A stretch of DNA of 64,000 nt, taken from Sphingobacterium sp. LZ7M1 (lineage in GTDB: Bacteria > Bacteroidota > Bacteroidia > Sphingobacteriales > Sphingobacteriaceae). Position numbers and translations under genes: made by a program. Under the pieces are notes generated by a model that worked only from the letters and a program-made list of their open reading frames with translations, was not told the origin of the DNA and searched no databases. The DNA lies in assembly GCF_024296865.1 (NCBI RefSeq), contig NZ_CP101134.1, positions 2,790,001-2,854,000 of the forward strand, written 5' to 3'. Shown here one piece after another: positions 42,226-52,177 of this stretch (within the stretch, counting starts at the first letter, position 1; every line of letters starts with the position of its first letter).

Positions 42226-43665
42226 TTATTGATATAGTGGATTTTGAGGTATATTATTATTAATTATTTCTTCCACCGGAATTGGCCATGTTTGGTTATA
42301 ATTTCCAATTGGCAAAGTCAATGTACTTCCTCTTTGCTTTTGAATTCTATCAAAAGAATTGGTCCTTTTCATAATCATCCAGGAAAATCCCTCCTGATAA
42401 AGCTCCCAATTCCATTCATTTCTAATATCTTCTCTCAATTGATTTTTAGATAAATTAACTAGGTCTGGTACATGGGTAATATCATTTTCGTCTAGCCTTG
42501 CTCTCTTCCTTATTTCATTTATATATGAATACGCATTTTGAGGACCATTAATTTCATTTTCAGCTTCAGCTGCAATTAAATACATTTCTGCTAATCGAAT
42601 TAAAGGCAAACTGTAAGAAACCGAAGCAGCCGAAGGTAATACACCACGATCAATCAGATTTATATCAACAAATTTTCGAATAAACGGACGTTCTAAAACT
42701 TGGTTCCCAATTTTATAATTCTCTACTATTCCCCATTGTGATCTTCTATCTCCCTTTGGAAAACTTTTAATAAAATTTTGTGAAGGTACTAAGGAAGGAT
42801 TGTATCCATTGGCTGTGCTAGAATTATTATGAATAAAATTCCCTCCTCTTCCCGCAACGTATTGTTTATCCCAAATGGTTTCACTTGTATAATTTAATTG
42901 CTGGAATACTTTTGCATAGTCTAAAACAAGAGAGTATTTTTTCGACCCAATTACAGTTTTTGCTTTTTCTAATGCATCTTTATAATATGTAGTTTTATTT
43001 AAAGGTTCTCCTGCCATTGTAAGATATACTCTTGCCAATAATGCAGTTGCAACAAATTTATTCACTCTTCCAATTTGAGGCTCAACCTCTGGTAGGTTGT
43101 CCTCGGCAAATTGAAGATCTTGAAGTATTTGCGAATAAACTTCAGCTTGTGGAGTCCTAGGTAATTTTAAACTTTCATAACTTTTAGCAACTTCTAATGG
43201 TAAAGGAATATCCCCAAACAATTGAACAAGATTAAAAAAAGCATAGGCCCTTAGAAATCTTGACTCAGCAATTAAAGCATTTTTCTTTTTCTCCTCAAGG
43301 GGTGCATCATTAAGGTATTTTAAAATAAAATTTGCATTTTTCACTATTCTATAAGGTCCATTCCAGGAATCCCTAGCATTATAATATGATGGAGATGGCT
43401 GGTTATTATATATAGGTAATGCTTGTTCTACTTTTGGAGATGGTGCATCATATAAATCCGTAATCATTTCATGAGTAAATGGAACATATAATGGTAATCC
43501 GCTATAAATACCTTTTACACTAGATTCATAACTCCCTGGATTATTAAAAAATTGATTAGGACTTAAAATTGTTTTTGGTTTCTCCTCCAAAATTTTTTCA
43601 CAAGAGGAGAACAAAAAAACTGTTAAAATTGCGATTAATATCTTTTTAGTTTTCATAATTTTCAT
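42226..43665 (-). CDS. SusD/RagB-family nutrient-binding lipoprotein
   Basis: A 479-residue lipoprotein with lipobox LFSSC in its N-terminus. SusD hallmarks are LEEKPKTILSPNQFF, RFLRAYAFFNLVQLFGDIPL, LPRTPQAEVYSQILQDLQFA and the C-terminal RLAEMYLIAAEAENEI. It binds glycan at the surface as the lid of the SusC transporter encoded 7 bases upstream. The gene is AT-rich, like the whole 39.8-49 kb locus. Start at ATG 43665, with ATG 43656 as alternative. Confidence 0.93.
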   Translation of the reverse strand: MKIMKTKKILIAILTVFLFSSCEKILEEKPKTILSPNQFFNNPGSYESSVKGIYSGLPLYVPFTHEMITDLYDAPSPKVEQALPIYNNQPSPSYYNARDSWNGPYRIVKNANFILKYLNDAPLEEKKKNALIAESRFLRAYAFFNLVQLFGDIPLPLEVAKSYESLKLPRTPQAEVYSQILQDLQFAEDNLPEVEPQIGRVNKFVATALLARVYLTMAGEPLNKTTYYKDALEKAKTVIGSKKYSLVLDYAKVFQQLNYTSETIWDKQYVAGRGGNFIHNNSSTANGYNPSLVPSQNFIKSFPKGDRRSQWGIVENYKIGNQVLERPFIRKFVDINLIDRGVLPSAASVSYSLPLIRLAEMYLIAAEAENEINGPQNAYSYINEIRKRARLDENDITHVPDLVNLSKNQLREDIRNEWNWELYQEGFSWMIMKRTNSFDRIQKQRGSTLTLPIGNYNQTWPIPVEEIINNNIPQNPLYQ

Positions 43666-43672
43666 TTTTCAA

Positions 43673-46600
43673 TTAGAATTCAACCCTTAAACCTGCAATA
43701 AATGATTTTGAAGAAGGATAATTTCCGCGATCCCAGCCATTTATACTTGCTGACGACCAGGATACTTCAGGATCATATCCGGTATAATTCGTAAATGTTA
43801 GAAAATTCTGAGCACTTATATAAACACGTATATTAGAAAGTTTTATCGAATTGGCAAACCTCGATGGAAATGTATAACCTAGAGTTACATCCCTTAACCT
43901 TACATATGTTCCATTTTCAACCCATAAAGTGCTAGGATAATCTCGGATAGAACTACCGCTTTTATTACTTGGCTTATCAAATTTGCTGTCTGTTGAATTA
44001 TTTGACCATCTATTATTGAAAGCTTCATAAGTTGGAACCCATTCTCCGTTTAATGTGATATTATATTTTCTAAATTCATTTACTATATCATTCCCCACAC
44101 TTCCAACTAACAAAAATGAAAAGTCAAAATTCTTAATAGAAAACTTATTATTAAATCCAAAAGTAAAATCAGGTTCAAGTTTGCTCAAAACAGTTCTGTC
44201 CTCACTATCATTTATTACACCTTTATTATCCCAATTTTTAAATTTGTAATCACCAGCTTTTTTATTTGGCTCACCATTATCAATAGCCTCCTGGTCTGTT
44301 TTATATACTCCTTCTATTGTATAACCATATAATTGCATGCGTGATTCACCAACAATTGTAGGGAACCAATTGCCTCCAGCTCCAATTTCCTTATATTCAA
44401 TAGGATTGCCATATGCATCATTCCCTAAATCAAGGACTTTAGTTTTATTCGCTGATAAATTAAAAGAACTAGTCCATTTAAAATTTTCTTTAAGAATTGG
44501 AGTCCCAGATATTAGGAATTCAATACCTCTATTTTGAACAACTCCAACATTCTGAAGAACAGATCCAAAACCACCAGAACCAGGCAAAGTAACGTTTAAT
44601 AATAAATCCTTTGTTTTTTTATTATAATAATCAAAAACAAATTCTAACCTATTGTTTAATAAACTGAAATCTAAACCAAAGTCAAATTGTCTTGTGGTTT
44701 CCCATTTGAGATTTGAATTTTCTAAAGAAGCTAGAATAAACGCGATATTAATTTCATTATTAAATACGACGTCAGTATTTGAGATATTGGCTAAAGTCTG
44801 ATAATTATTAATAGCTTGATTTCCCGATTCACCATAAGAACTTCGAAGCTTTAAATTTGATATCCATAAATGATCTTTTAAGAACTCCTCATTACTTATT
44901 GCCCAAGCAATAGCGGCGGATGGGAAAAAAGCAAATTTATTACTTGCTCCAAACCTTGAAGATCCGTCATATCGTCCAGTTAATGTCAAATAATATTTAT
45001 CTTTAAATGAATAGTTCGTTCTTCCTAAAAATGACATTAATCTATTATCTTGCCAATTACTACTAGGTAAGGCTTTAATAATTGCAGAAGAAATATTATT
45101 ATTGAGATAAATATCGCTTAAAAACCCTATCCCAGATCCGCTATTTAAATCATCGGATTTACTTGATTGATAAGTTATTCCTCCAACAGCATCTAATTTA
45201 TGATCTCCCCAATTTCTTTGAAACTCCAAGATATTTTCATTAACCAAAGTAAAGGTACTGCCATAAGATTTTTGGGCAACTCCAAAAATTGGTTGTCCAT
45301 TAGGATCTGTTTTCTGGCCTAAACTAATATTACCCGGATAGTATAAATCCCCTTTATTATAACTATGATCAATACCAATACTAGATTTAAATTTTAATCC
45401 ATCTATGATTTCATATGAAATACTTGAACTACCAATAATTCTTAAACTATTTGAGGAATTATGCCAATTATCCGAAATACCAACAGGATTTGTTTCTCCC
45501 CAGGATACACCAGTAAATTTAGTGTACTCTCCATTCTCATCATAAACACCAATTGTTGGAGGCATAACCATAGTAGCCCAAGGAATTCCACCACCACCAT
45601 CAGCGGATTGATACTGAGCTCGATTATATTTTGAATTCTGAATAGATAGATTAGTACTAAAGATCAACTTATCAAAAAGCTTATGTTCAATATTCCCTCT
45701 AAATGACATTCTTTCAAAACCGGAATTTCTAATAATTCCATTTTGATTAAAATAACCAAAAGAAGTAAAATATTTAGTATTTTCATTTCCACCGCTTAAG
45801 TTTAAATCATGATTTTGAACTAATGCATTTCGATAAACTAAATCTTGCCAATTTGTCCCTTCAGCGAGATCTTTTATTTGCTGATCAGTCCAAGGAAGTT
45901 GTTTATTATCATTCAGAGCAACTTCATTTTGTAACTTAGCAAAATCTTTAGCGTTAATTAAATCAGCAAATTTTCTTATTTTTTGAGACCCTAAATAATT
46001 ACTATAATTGATTAATGTTTTTCCAGATTTTCCTTTTTTTGTAGTAATAATTACCACTCCATTTGCCCCCCTAGACCCATAAATAGCAGTCGAAGAGGCG
46101 TCCTTTAATACAGAAATGTTTTCAATATCTTCCGGATTCAATTGAGCGGACAAACCGTCTAATGGCAGTCCATCAACAACGTATAACGGATCATTACTTG
46201 CTCCGAGAGAATTCAAGCCCCTAATTTGGATTTTCATCCCTTCACCAGGCTGTCCAGATGCTTGATTAACTTGGACACCAGCTGCCTGACCTTGTAAGGC
46301 TTGTGCAAAATTAGAAATTCCTTTGACTTGTGTAATTTGATCTTTTCCAAGTGTTGAAATAGAGCCTGTCAAATCGGTCTTCTTAACTGCTCCATAACCA
46401 ACAACAACAACTTCTTCTAAATCAGAAACAACAGGAATTAAAAATACTTGAAGATTTTCTCCGTTAAATATCTTTTCGATTGTTTGAAATCCAACATAAG
46501 AAAAAACCAAAATAATTGGACTTGAATTTATATTATTTTCAAAGCTAAAATTTCCTTTGACGTCTGTGAAAGTTGTTAAATTTGCATTTTTGATTTTTAC

Positions 46601-47083
46601 ATTTACTCCTTCTAAAGGCTTTCCTAAGCTATCTAATACAACTCCAGATATCTTGACTTGATTATTCAATCTATTATTTGAAATGGTAGATTCTTGATTA
46701 TTAACAGGATTTTGCTTTATGAGAATGTTTTTACCATCTATTTTATAGCTAATGGGCTGATTAGCAAAAACTAAATCAAGAACCTGAGAAATAGGTTTAT
46801 TCTTTACATTAATTGTTATTGGTTTAGTTCCTTTAAGCCATGAGCTATTATAAAACATACTAAAACCGCTTTGTTTTCCTATTGATTTAAGAACAGTGCT
46901 TATGTTTTCAGAATTTGTTTGTAATGTAATATTCTGCGAAAAGACCTTTGCACAAACCTGTTGACTTAACAGGAAAAAGGATATTACGAAAATTTTTAAT
47001 AAAAAATTAAGGTTTCTAATTTTTAGACTCAAAGGATTATTAGACCAAAACTTTGAGAGTTTGATTAAGGTTTTTAATTCCAT
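43673..47083 (-). CDS. SusC-type TonB-dependent transporter with N-terminal STN domain
   Basis: An 1136-residue outer membrane transporter. After the signal (FLLKIFVISFFLLSQQVCA) comes an STN domain (about 55-125, LKSIGKQSGFSMFYN, INVKNKPISQVLDLVF), which contacts the FecR-type antisigma factor. A carboxypeptidase-like beta-sandwich (ISGVVLDSLGKPLEGVNVKI), a plug with EEVVVVGYG and VLKDASSTAIYGSRGANGVV, and a 22-strand barrel ending in AGLRVEF follow. The STN domain and upstream FecR and sigma genes indicate substrate-triggered transcription control. Confidence 0.95.
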   Translation of the reverse strand: MELKTLIKLSKFWSNNPLSLKIRNLNFLLKIFVISFFLLSQQVCAKVFSQNITLQTNSENISTVLKSIGKQSGFSMFYNSSWLKGTKPITINVKNKPISQVLDLVFANQPISYKIDGKNILIKQNPVNNQESTISNNRLNNQVKISGVVLDSLGKPLEGVNVKIKNANLTTFTDVKGNFSFENNINSSPIILVFSYVGFQTIEKIFNGENLQVFLIPVVSDLEEVVVVGYGAVKKTDLTGSISTLGKDQITQVKGISNFAQALQGQAAGVQVNQASGQPGEGMKIQIRGLNSLGASNDPLYVVDGLPLDGLSAQLNPEDIENISVLKDASSTAIYGSRGANGVVIITTKKGKSGKTLINYSNYLGSQKIRKFADLINAKDFAKLQNEVALNDNKQLPWTDQQIKDLAEGTNWQDLVYRNALVQNHDLNLSGGNENTKYFTSFGYFNQNGIIRNSGFERMSFRGNIEHKLFDKLIFSTNLSIQNSKYNRAQYQSADGGGGIPWATMVMPPTIGVYDENGEYTKFTGVSWGETNPVGISDNWHNSSNSLRIIGSSSISYEIIDGLKFKSSIGIDHSYNKGDLYYPGNISLGQKTDPNGQPIFGVAQKSYGSTFTLVNENILEFQRNWGDHKLDAVGGITYQSSKSDDLNSGSGIGFLSDIYLNNNISSAIIKALPSSNWQDNRLMSFLGRTNYSFKDKYYLTLTGRYDGSSRFGASNKFAFFPSAAIAWAISNEEFLKDHLWISNLKLRSSYGESGNQAINNYQTLANISNTDVVFNNEINIAFILASLENSNLKWETTRQFDFGLDFSLLNNRLEFVFDYYNKKTKDLLLNVTLPGSGGFGSVLQNVGVVQNRGIEFLISGTPILKENFKWTSSFNLSANKTKVLDLGNDAYGNPIEYKEIGAGGNWFPTIVGESRMQLYGYTIEGVYKTDQEAIDNGEPNKKAGDYKFKNWDNKGVINDSEDRTVLSKLEPDFTFGFNNKFSIKNFDFSFLLVGSVGNDIVNEFRKYNITLNGEWVPTYEAFNNRWSNNSTDSKFDKPSNKSGSSIRDYPSTLWVENGTYVRLRDVTLGYTFPSRFANSIKLSNIRVYISAQNFLTFTNYTGYDPEVSWSSASINGWDRGNYPSSKSFIAGLRVEF

Positions 47084-47150
47084 ACATTTGTAAGAGTTTG
47101 GTTGATTAATAATAGAGATAATTTCCCTATAGAATTGATTAGCTTCAATT

Positions 47151-47182
47151 AACGGTGATGGCGCAAAATCACCGTTTTTTTT
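47151..47182 (+). other. Hairpin with T-run on the plus strand between FecR and SusC genes
   Basis: AACGGTGAT / ATCACCGTT with an 8-nt loop is followed by T8 on the plus strand. All genes here run on the minus strand, so it would stop antisense transcription. On the minus strand the hairpin lacks a T-tract but could act as an attenuator or mRNA-processing site between fecR and susC. Confidence 0.65.
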
Positions 47183-47209
47183 ATTTTTCGATCTTTTACA
47201 TAGGCTATA

Positions 47210-48301
47210 CTATTTAGCGGACACAATAACTTGATTATCTTTATATTTAACATCTAAATCAGTCGAATGACCTATTACATTTAGGGCATCTCCTAAAGAT
47301 AGATTTCTTGAAAATAAACCATTAAAACGAAAATCTTCATTCCCATTAATTTTTATTTTTACATCGTACCATGTGCTCATTTGGGATAGAATTTCTTTTA
47401 AAGGAGCATCATTAAAAATAAATGATCCTGACCTCCATCCGGAGATTTCTTCTAAATCAGCAATTGATACATTCAACGCTCCAGTTGAATCACTAATAGC
47501 CTGTTGACCTGGAGCAAGTGTAGCTATTTGATTACTGTAATTGTCCTTCGTTTTAACAATACCTGAAAACAAAGTTGACTTTACATTTTCTTCATTTCCA
47601 TAAGCCCTGATATTAAAAGAGGTACCCAAAACCTCAACTGATTGTCGTTTCGTTTTTACAATAAATGATTGTTGTTTTCCATTTTCCATAGTTCTCTTCG
47701 AAATTTCAAAAAATCCTTCACCAGTCAATTCAACTTGTCTAACTCCATCATTAAAATGTTGTGGGAATTTCAACTTACTATCTGAATTCAGCCAAACTTT
47801 AGAACCATCGCTTAATACTAAGTGAAAAGTCCCTCCCTTAGGAACATTAATTAAATAATGTTCATTAATATTATCATTTACTAATTTCCCGTAGCCATTC
47901 TTCAATTGGCCACCATTTAAATAAAGACCATTTGAATTCGAATCCAGTTTTATTTCTTCTCCGTCAGAGAGTAATAAAATTGCTTTTTCACTAGCAGGAA
48001 GTATTTTGTTTAATAAAGCCTTCTGATCATTTATTTCTAAGGTATTTCTATATTTTATTATTGAAATGGTAGTAAACCCAACTAAAAACAATATCGCAGC
48101 ATACTTTAAATATTTGATATATAAAACCTTTTTTGGATTTATTTTATTACTAATATTAATTTGAACCTCATTTTCTTCCAGATATTGATCGAGTTTTCCC
48201 TCCTTTAACAAATGAAAAAACAAAGCTAATTCCTTTTCATTTGCTCTTCCATCAATATACCTTTGAACTAATTCATTATAAAACTTTTGATTTTCATTCA
48301 T
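47210..48301 (-). CDS. FecR-family antisigma factor
   Basis: A 363-residue protein. A cytoplasmic N-terminal helical region binds sigma (ELVQRYIDGRANEKELALFF). One transmembrane helix follows (YLKYAAILFLVGFTTISII), then a periplasmic FecR domain (LSDGSKVWLNSDSKLKFP, EVLGTSFNIRAY) and a C-terminal DUF4974-like STN-type domain (LKEILSQMSTWYDVKI, LGDALNVIG). It holds the upstream ECF sigma factor until the STN domain of SusC signals substrate. The gene is 77 bases downstream of the sigma factor gene. Confidence 0.93.
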   Translation of the reverse strand: MNENQKFYNELVQRYIDGRANEKELALFFHLLKEGKLDQYLEENEVQINISNKINPKKVLYIKYLKYAAILFLVGFTTISIIKYRNTLEINDQKALLNKILPASEKAILLLSDGEEIKLDSNSNGLYLNGGQLKNGYGKLVNDNINEHYLINVPKGGTFHLVLSDGSKVWLNSDSKLKFPQHFNDGVRQVELTGEGFFEISKRTMENGKQQSFIVKTKRQSVEVLGTSFNIRAYGNEENVKSTLFSGIVKTKDNYSNQIATLAPGQQAISDSTGALNVSIADLEEISGWRSGSFIFNDAPLKEILSQMSTWYDVKIKINGNEDFRFNGLFSRNLSLGDALNVIGHSTDLDVKYKDNQVIVSAK

Positions 48302-48358
48302 AAATGGTTATTATAAAGGCTTATAATTAATAGACACATGATTCTTATAGTAGGGTAC

Positions 48359-48410
48359 TACTTTTTGAAATTATTTTTCTAAGTCAATAGAAAAATAATT
48401 TCAAAAAGTA
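48359..48410. repeat. 22-bp perfect inverted repeat overlapping the sigma factor stop codon
   Basis: The left arm (48359-48380, TACTTTTTGAAATTATTTTT then CT) and the right arm (48389-48410) are exact complements around an 8-nt loop. The right arm encodes the last hydrophobic residues of the sigma factor, and the stop codon lies at the loop edge (48379-48381). It sits between sigma and fecR in the direction of transcription. Confidence 0.9.
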
Positions 48411-48969
48411 TGCAAAGATGAATATCCAAACGTTTTTTAGCTGTAGTTCTCAATACTTTCAATGTTTGGGTCATGTGTTTTTTAACAGCATGTCGACTGA
48501 AACCCATTACTTTTGCCACCTCATCATATGTTAATTCCTGCTCCTTACACAGGTTATAAATTTGTTGAGATTTAGCAGGTAATTTTTCAAATTCTTTTCG
48601 GATGAAACAATGGTATTCTTTTAATTGTAATTCATCATTAGTAGAGGTATCTTGAATTGAAATACTCTTCATCAAATATTGAAATGCAATTGTGGTATTG
48701 CTAATTTTCCTTAATTGATTTAAAGTGTGATTTTTAGATATGGTAATTATATAATTCTTAAAATTTTCAACTGATCTTAAATTTTCCCTTTTTTCCCAAA
48801 TTTTAAGAAATATCTCTTGAGAAATATCTTCTGCTAATTCTTTTGATTTTACATATTTAAGCACAAAATTGCAAACACCTTCCCTATATTTATTATAAAT
48901 TAATAAAAATGATTTTTCACTTCCGTCTGCTACAGAACATAAAATCTCGGTTTCATTTTCGATGCTCAT
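48379..48969 (-). CDS. ECF sigma factor of the FecR/SusC locus
   Basis: A 196-residue sigma factor. Region 2 is YNKYREGVCNFVLKYVKSKE, LAEDISQEIFLKIWEKRENL and NFKNYIITISKNHTLNQLRK. Region 4 is FEKLPAKSQQIYNLCKEQEL and TYDEVAKVMGFSRHAVKKHM. The typical order sigma, FecR, SusC, SusD, enzyme follows. The C-terminus ends with an unusual hydrophobic tail (CILFEIIFLLT) encoded by one arm of a 22-bp inverted repeat. Confidence 0.93.
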   Translation of the reverse strand: MSIENETEILCSVADGSEKSFLLIYNKYREGVCNFVLKYVKSKELAEDISQEIFLKIWEKRENLRSVENFKNYIITISKNHTLNQLRKISNTTIAFQYLMKSISIQDTSTNDELQLKEYHCFIRKEFEKLPAKSQQIYNLCKEQELTYDEVAKVMGFSRHAVKKHMTQTLKVLRTTAKKRLDIHLCILFEIIFLLT

Positions 48970-49305
48970 ATTAAAAATCCTTAAATATTTAATAATTTAT
49001 TAGGTTATTAAAACAATATGAAAGAATATAACATTAGTTTTTATGGCGTTTTTTAACAACAAGTAAATTGATTATTTCTAATAAATTTAGATTAAGATAT
49101 TGATATACTAACATTAATTGATAATATTTTATATAAAAAAAATAAAAACTTATCAATTAACATTTCTTAGTAAAAGATCATATTTGCAATATTCAATCTG
49201 AAGGCAACCAATTATTAAACATTTTAATATATCCTTCTTCTATTCTCATTACTTCTAATTTTCTTCAAAATTGTACCTTTAATTACATGAAATTATTTCT
49301 ATGAA
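48970..49305. other. Divergent promoter region
   Basis: 336 bases of very AT-rich sequence separate the sigma factor gene (minus) from the response regulator gene (plus). GTACCTTTAATTACATG near 49273 holds an imperfect TAnnTTTG element (TACCTTTA) close to the regulator start. No gene seen. Confidence 0.45.
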
Positions 49306-49980
49306 ATGAAAATTCTGATTATTGAAGACGAAATCGAATTGGCTAAAAGCATGATTCAGTACCTATCAGAAGAGAGATACCTTTGCGAAGTAGCAAATAC
49401 TTTCTCTGAAGCCAAAGATAGGATTGAAAACTTTAGCTATGATTGTATTCTATTGGACATCAGTCTTCCAGATGGCAATGGGCTAAAGCTCTTGGAAGAA
49501 TTGAAATCTTTAGGAAAACAAGATGGTGTCATCATCATATCAGCCAAAGACTCATTGGATGATAAAATAAAGGGACTACAAATCGGGGCAGATGATTATT
49601 TGACGAAACCTTTCCATCTATCCGAATTGAATGCACGGATCTATTCCTTAATGAGAAGGAAACAATTCAATAACAGCAATATCATTACACAAGGCAAACT
49701 GGAAATTGATTTATTAGCAAGAACTGTTTCTTCTAACCATAACATTATCCCATTAACAAAAAAGGAACTCAACCTATTGTTATATTTTATCGGCAATAAA
49801 AACCGAGTCCTTTCTAAAAGTATATTAGCGGAACATTTATCAGGTGATTTTGCGGATATGCTCGATAATCACGATTTTGTATATGCTCATGTCAAAAATC
49901 TCAAAAAGAAATTGAATGAGGCTGGCTGTGATCACTATCTAAAGACTGTCTACGGAACTGGCTACAAATGGGAAGGATGA
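49306..49980 (+). CDS. OmpR/PhoB-family response regulator
   Basis: A 224-residue protein with a receiver domain (acidic pocket ILIIEDE, phospho-acceptor Asp 51 in CILLDISLPDGNG, Lys in DDYLTKPF) and a C-terminal winged helix (ITQGKLEIDLLARTV, PLTKKELNLLLYF, HVKNLKKKLNEAG, TVYGTGYKW). It pairs with the histidine kinase whose start overlaps its stop in an ATGA arrangement. PAP2 and EamA genes downstream suggest control of envelope lipid modification or transport. Confidence 0.95.
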   Translation: MKILIIEDEIELAKSMIQYLSEERYLCEVANTFSEAKDRIENFSYDCILLDISLPDGNGLKLLEELKSLGKQDGVIIISAKDSLDDKIKGLQIGADDYLTKPFHLSELNARIYSLMRRKQFNNSNIITQGKLEIDLLARTVSSNHNIIPLTKKELNLLLYFIGNKNRVLSKSILAEHLSGDFADMLDNHDFVYAHVKNLKKKLNEAGCDHYLKTVYGTGYKWEG

Positions 49981-51287
49981 AAAACTTATTGCAAAAATCC
50001 TTGAAGCAACTAAGCATATTTGCTTTTATTGTCTTTGTATTGAGTATACCCTCCTATTTTTTATTAGTTGACTGGATATGGATTAAAGAGCTTGATGAAA
50101 ACAACAAATTGATTGCTCAAAGAATTGAAAATGAATTCAACGCTCAAAACATTAGTAGGGAAAACATCCAACAAAACATCAAATTCTGGAATGAAATACA
50201 ACCTGTCAGCAAAATCAAGGCTAACCAAGCCCCTTTAAAAAGCGATAGTCTTTACACAATCCGCAGACAGAACATTTACTTTGACACTGAATCCATTGAT
50301 CGTTTCAGAGGCTTGATGACAAACATTAAAATTAATGGGCAAAATTATGTTTTAGTTGTTGAAACCAATGTGGAGGAAACAGAGGAAACAGTTGTATATA
50401 TCGCTATTGCGACTTTAGTTTTCTTCTTGATTCTTATCATTGGCTTCTGGATATTGAACCGAAGACTTTCCAGAACCGTTTGGCTGCCTTTTCAAGACAC
50501 TTTACAAAAGTTAAAATCCTTTAAACTAAATTCAAATAATACCTTAGAATTTCAGGATACTGATATCAAGGAATTTGCAGAATTAAACGAAACCCTAGAC
50601 AAATTATTAAAACATAACATCAATACTTTCAATCAGCAAAAGGAATTTACCGAAAATGCTTCGCATGAACTGCAAACGCCACTCGCAATCCTTAAAAATA
50701 AGTTGGACATCCTATTACAAAGTGAGGATTTGACGGAAAAGCAATATCACATTGCCGAAGAAATGAACCAGGCATTAACTCGTAGCTCTAGAATCAATAA
50801 GAACCTCCTATTGCTAGCCAAAATTGAAAACAATCAATTCGACAGCTCCGAGAAAATCAATATCAGCAATATAGTTAATGAAAGCCTAGAAAATCTAAAA
50901 GAACATTTTGAAGAGCTTCAGATTACCTTAACAAAGGATGTCACCCCTCGTGTTCACCAGCTTGGAAACAGCAGTCTTGTTGAAATTCTTATTCACAATC
51001 TTTTGATTAATGCCTTGAGACATAGCGAACCAAATGGAAGAATAGGAATCATACTGACAGGTGAAAGCTTTCAAATTTCTAATTCTGGTCAAAAGGAACT
51101 CGAAGCTAAATTCCTGTTCACACGTTTCGCCAAGAATTCAAAAAGTATACACGGAAGTGGCCTAGGGTTAGCAATCGCAAAAGAGATTTGTAAAAATCAA
51201 GGATGGGAAATCAAATACCAATTCTCTCAGCAAAAACATCAATTTACAGTTCATTTTATGCCGGAAACTTCAATTCAAAAGATATAA
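49977..51287 (+). CDS. Sensor histidine kinase
   Basis: From ATG 49977 (ATGA overlap with the regulator stop; ATG 49968 is possible) the protein has 436 residues. A first membrane helix (LSIFAFIVFVLSIPSYFLLV), a periplasmic sensor of about 100 residues and a second helix (IATLVFFLILIIGFWI) come first. A HAMP-like linker, a dimerisation domain with phospho-acceptor His 230 (NASHELQTPLA) and a GHKL ATPase domain (LLINALRHSE, GSGLGLAIAKEIC) follow. No known sensor fold is recognisable in the periplasmic loop. Confidence 0.93.
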   Translation: MKNLLQKSLKQLSIFAFIVFVLSIPSYFLLVDWIWIKELDENNKLIAQRIENEFNAQNISRENIQQNIKFWNEIQPVSKIKANQAPLKSDSLYTIRRQNIYFDTESIDRFRGLMTNIKINGQNYVLVVETNVEETEETVVYIAIATLVFFLILIIGFWILNRRLSRTVWLPFQDTLQKLKSFKLNSNNTLEFQDTDIKEFAELNETLDKLLKHNINTFNQQKEFTENASHELQTPLAILKNKLDILLQSEDLTEKQYHIAEEMNQALTRSSRINKNLLLLAKIENNQFDSSEKINISNIVNESLENLKEHFEELQITLTKDVTPRVHQLGNSSLVEILIHNLLINALRHSEPNGRIGIILTGESFQISNSGQKELEAKFLFTRFAKNSKSIHGSGLGLAIAKEICKNQGWEIKYQFSQQKHQFTVHFMPETSIQKI

Positions 51288-51369
51288 GTTATACCTATTG
51301 TTGCAATTCAAAATTTCTTCTAAATCTCCAATGATATTGTATTCCATATCAAAAGGAAACATTACAAGA

Positions 51370-52164
51370 ATGTCTATAAAATTTAGAGTCACACTAATTA
51401 CTTTGGCCTACGTGCTATCCAGTATGGTTAGGGTTTCAGCTCAGACCCAAGATAGCACTAGCCAAATTAATCAAGTTAAAATTGACATTCAAGACCAGGA
51501 CATAAATAACTATAAATTGGATTACAGGCACCTCATTGCACCTACAGTGTTCATAGGTTTTGGGATTGCTAGCCTGAGTAATGAATCCTTGAAAGAACTC
51601 AATAACTCCACCCGATATGAAATATTTGAACATCAACCTGATCACATACAGCTAGATAATTATACCCAATATGCCCCAGCTTTGTTAGTATACGGTCTGA
51701 ATGCGGCCGGAATTAAAGGAAAACACAATTTACGCGATAGAACAATAATCTACCTCACATCCCAAATGCTCAATGCGGCAATGGTTTTGCCTTTAAAGCA
51801 CCTGATCCATGAAGAAAGACCTGATGGCTCCAACAACCTTTCTTTTCCTTCTGGCCACACATCTACGGCATTTTCTTCTGCACAATTTATGTTCAGGGAA
51901 TATAAGGACAGTAATATCTGGCTTGGAATCTCTGGCTATTCTTTTGCGCTTTTCACTGGAGTTTACCGAACCATCAATAATCGTCATTGGGTCGGTGATG
52001 TAGTAGCCGGCGCAGGATTTGGAATTATATCCACAGAACTTGCATATTGGTCTTATCCTTTAATAAACAAACTATTAACTAAAAAGGACATTCAAAATGC
52101 TTCCATGATAATGCCATTTTACCAAAACAAAACGTTTGGCTTAAGTTTTTGTAGAGTATTTTAA
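51370..52164 (+). CDS. Exported PAP2-family phosphatase
   Basis: From ATG 51370 the product has 264 residues with a signal peptide (VTLITLAYVLSSMVRVSAQ). PAP2 motifs: KHLIHEERPDG, SFPSGHTSTAFSS and YRTINNRHWVGDVV with the catalytic His residues. Homologues in this position act on lipid phosphates or undecaprenyl diphosphate. Placement 82 bases after the histidine kinase suggests that the kinase pair regulates it, for example to alter lipid A charge; this is inference. The upstream extension to 51298 needs a TTG start and hides the signal peptide. Confidence 0.88.
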   Translation: MSIKFRVTLITLAYVLSSMVRVSAQTQDSTSQINQVKIDIQDQDINNYKLDYRHLIAPTVFIGFGIASLSNESLKELNNSTRYEIFEHQPDHIQLDNYTQYAPALLVYGLNAAGIKGKHNLRDRTIIYLTSQMLNAAMVLPLKHLIHEERPDGSNNLSFPSGHTSTAFSSAQFMFREYKDSNIWLGISGYSFALFTGVYRTINNRHWVGDVVAGAGFGIISTELAYWSYPLINKLLTKKDIQNASMIMPFYQNKTFGLSFCRVF

Positions 52165-52177
52165 ATATCTATTCAAT

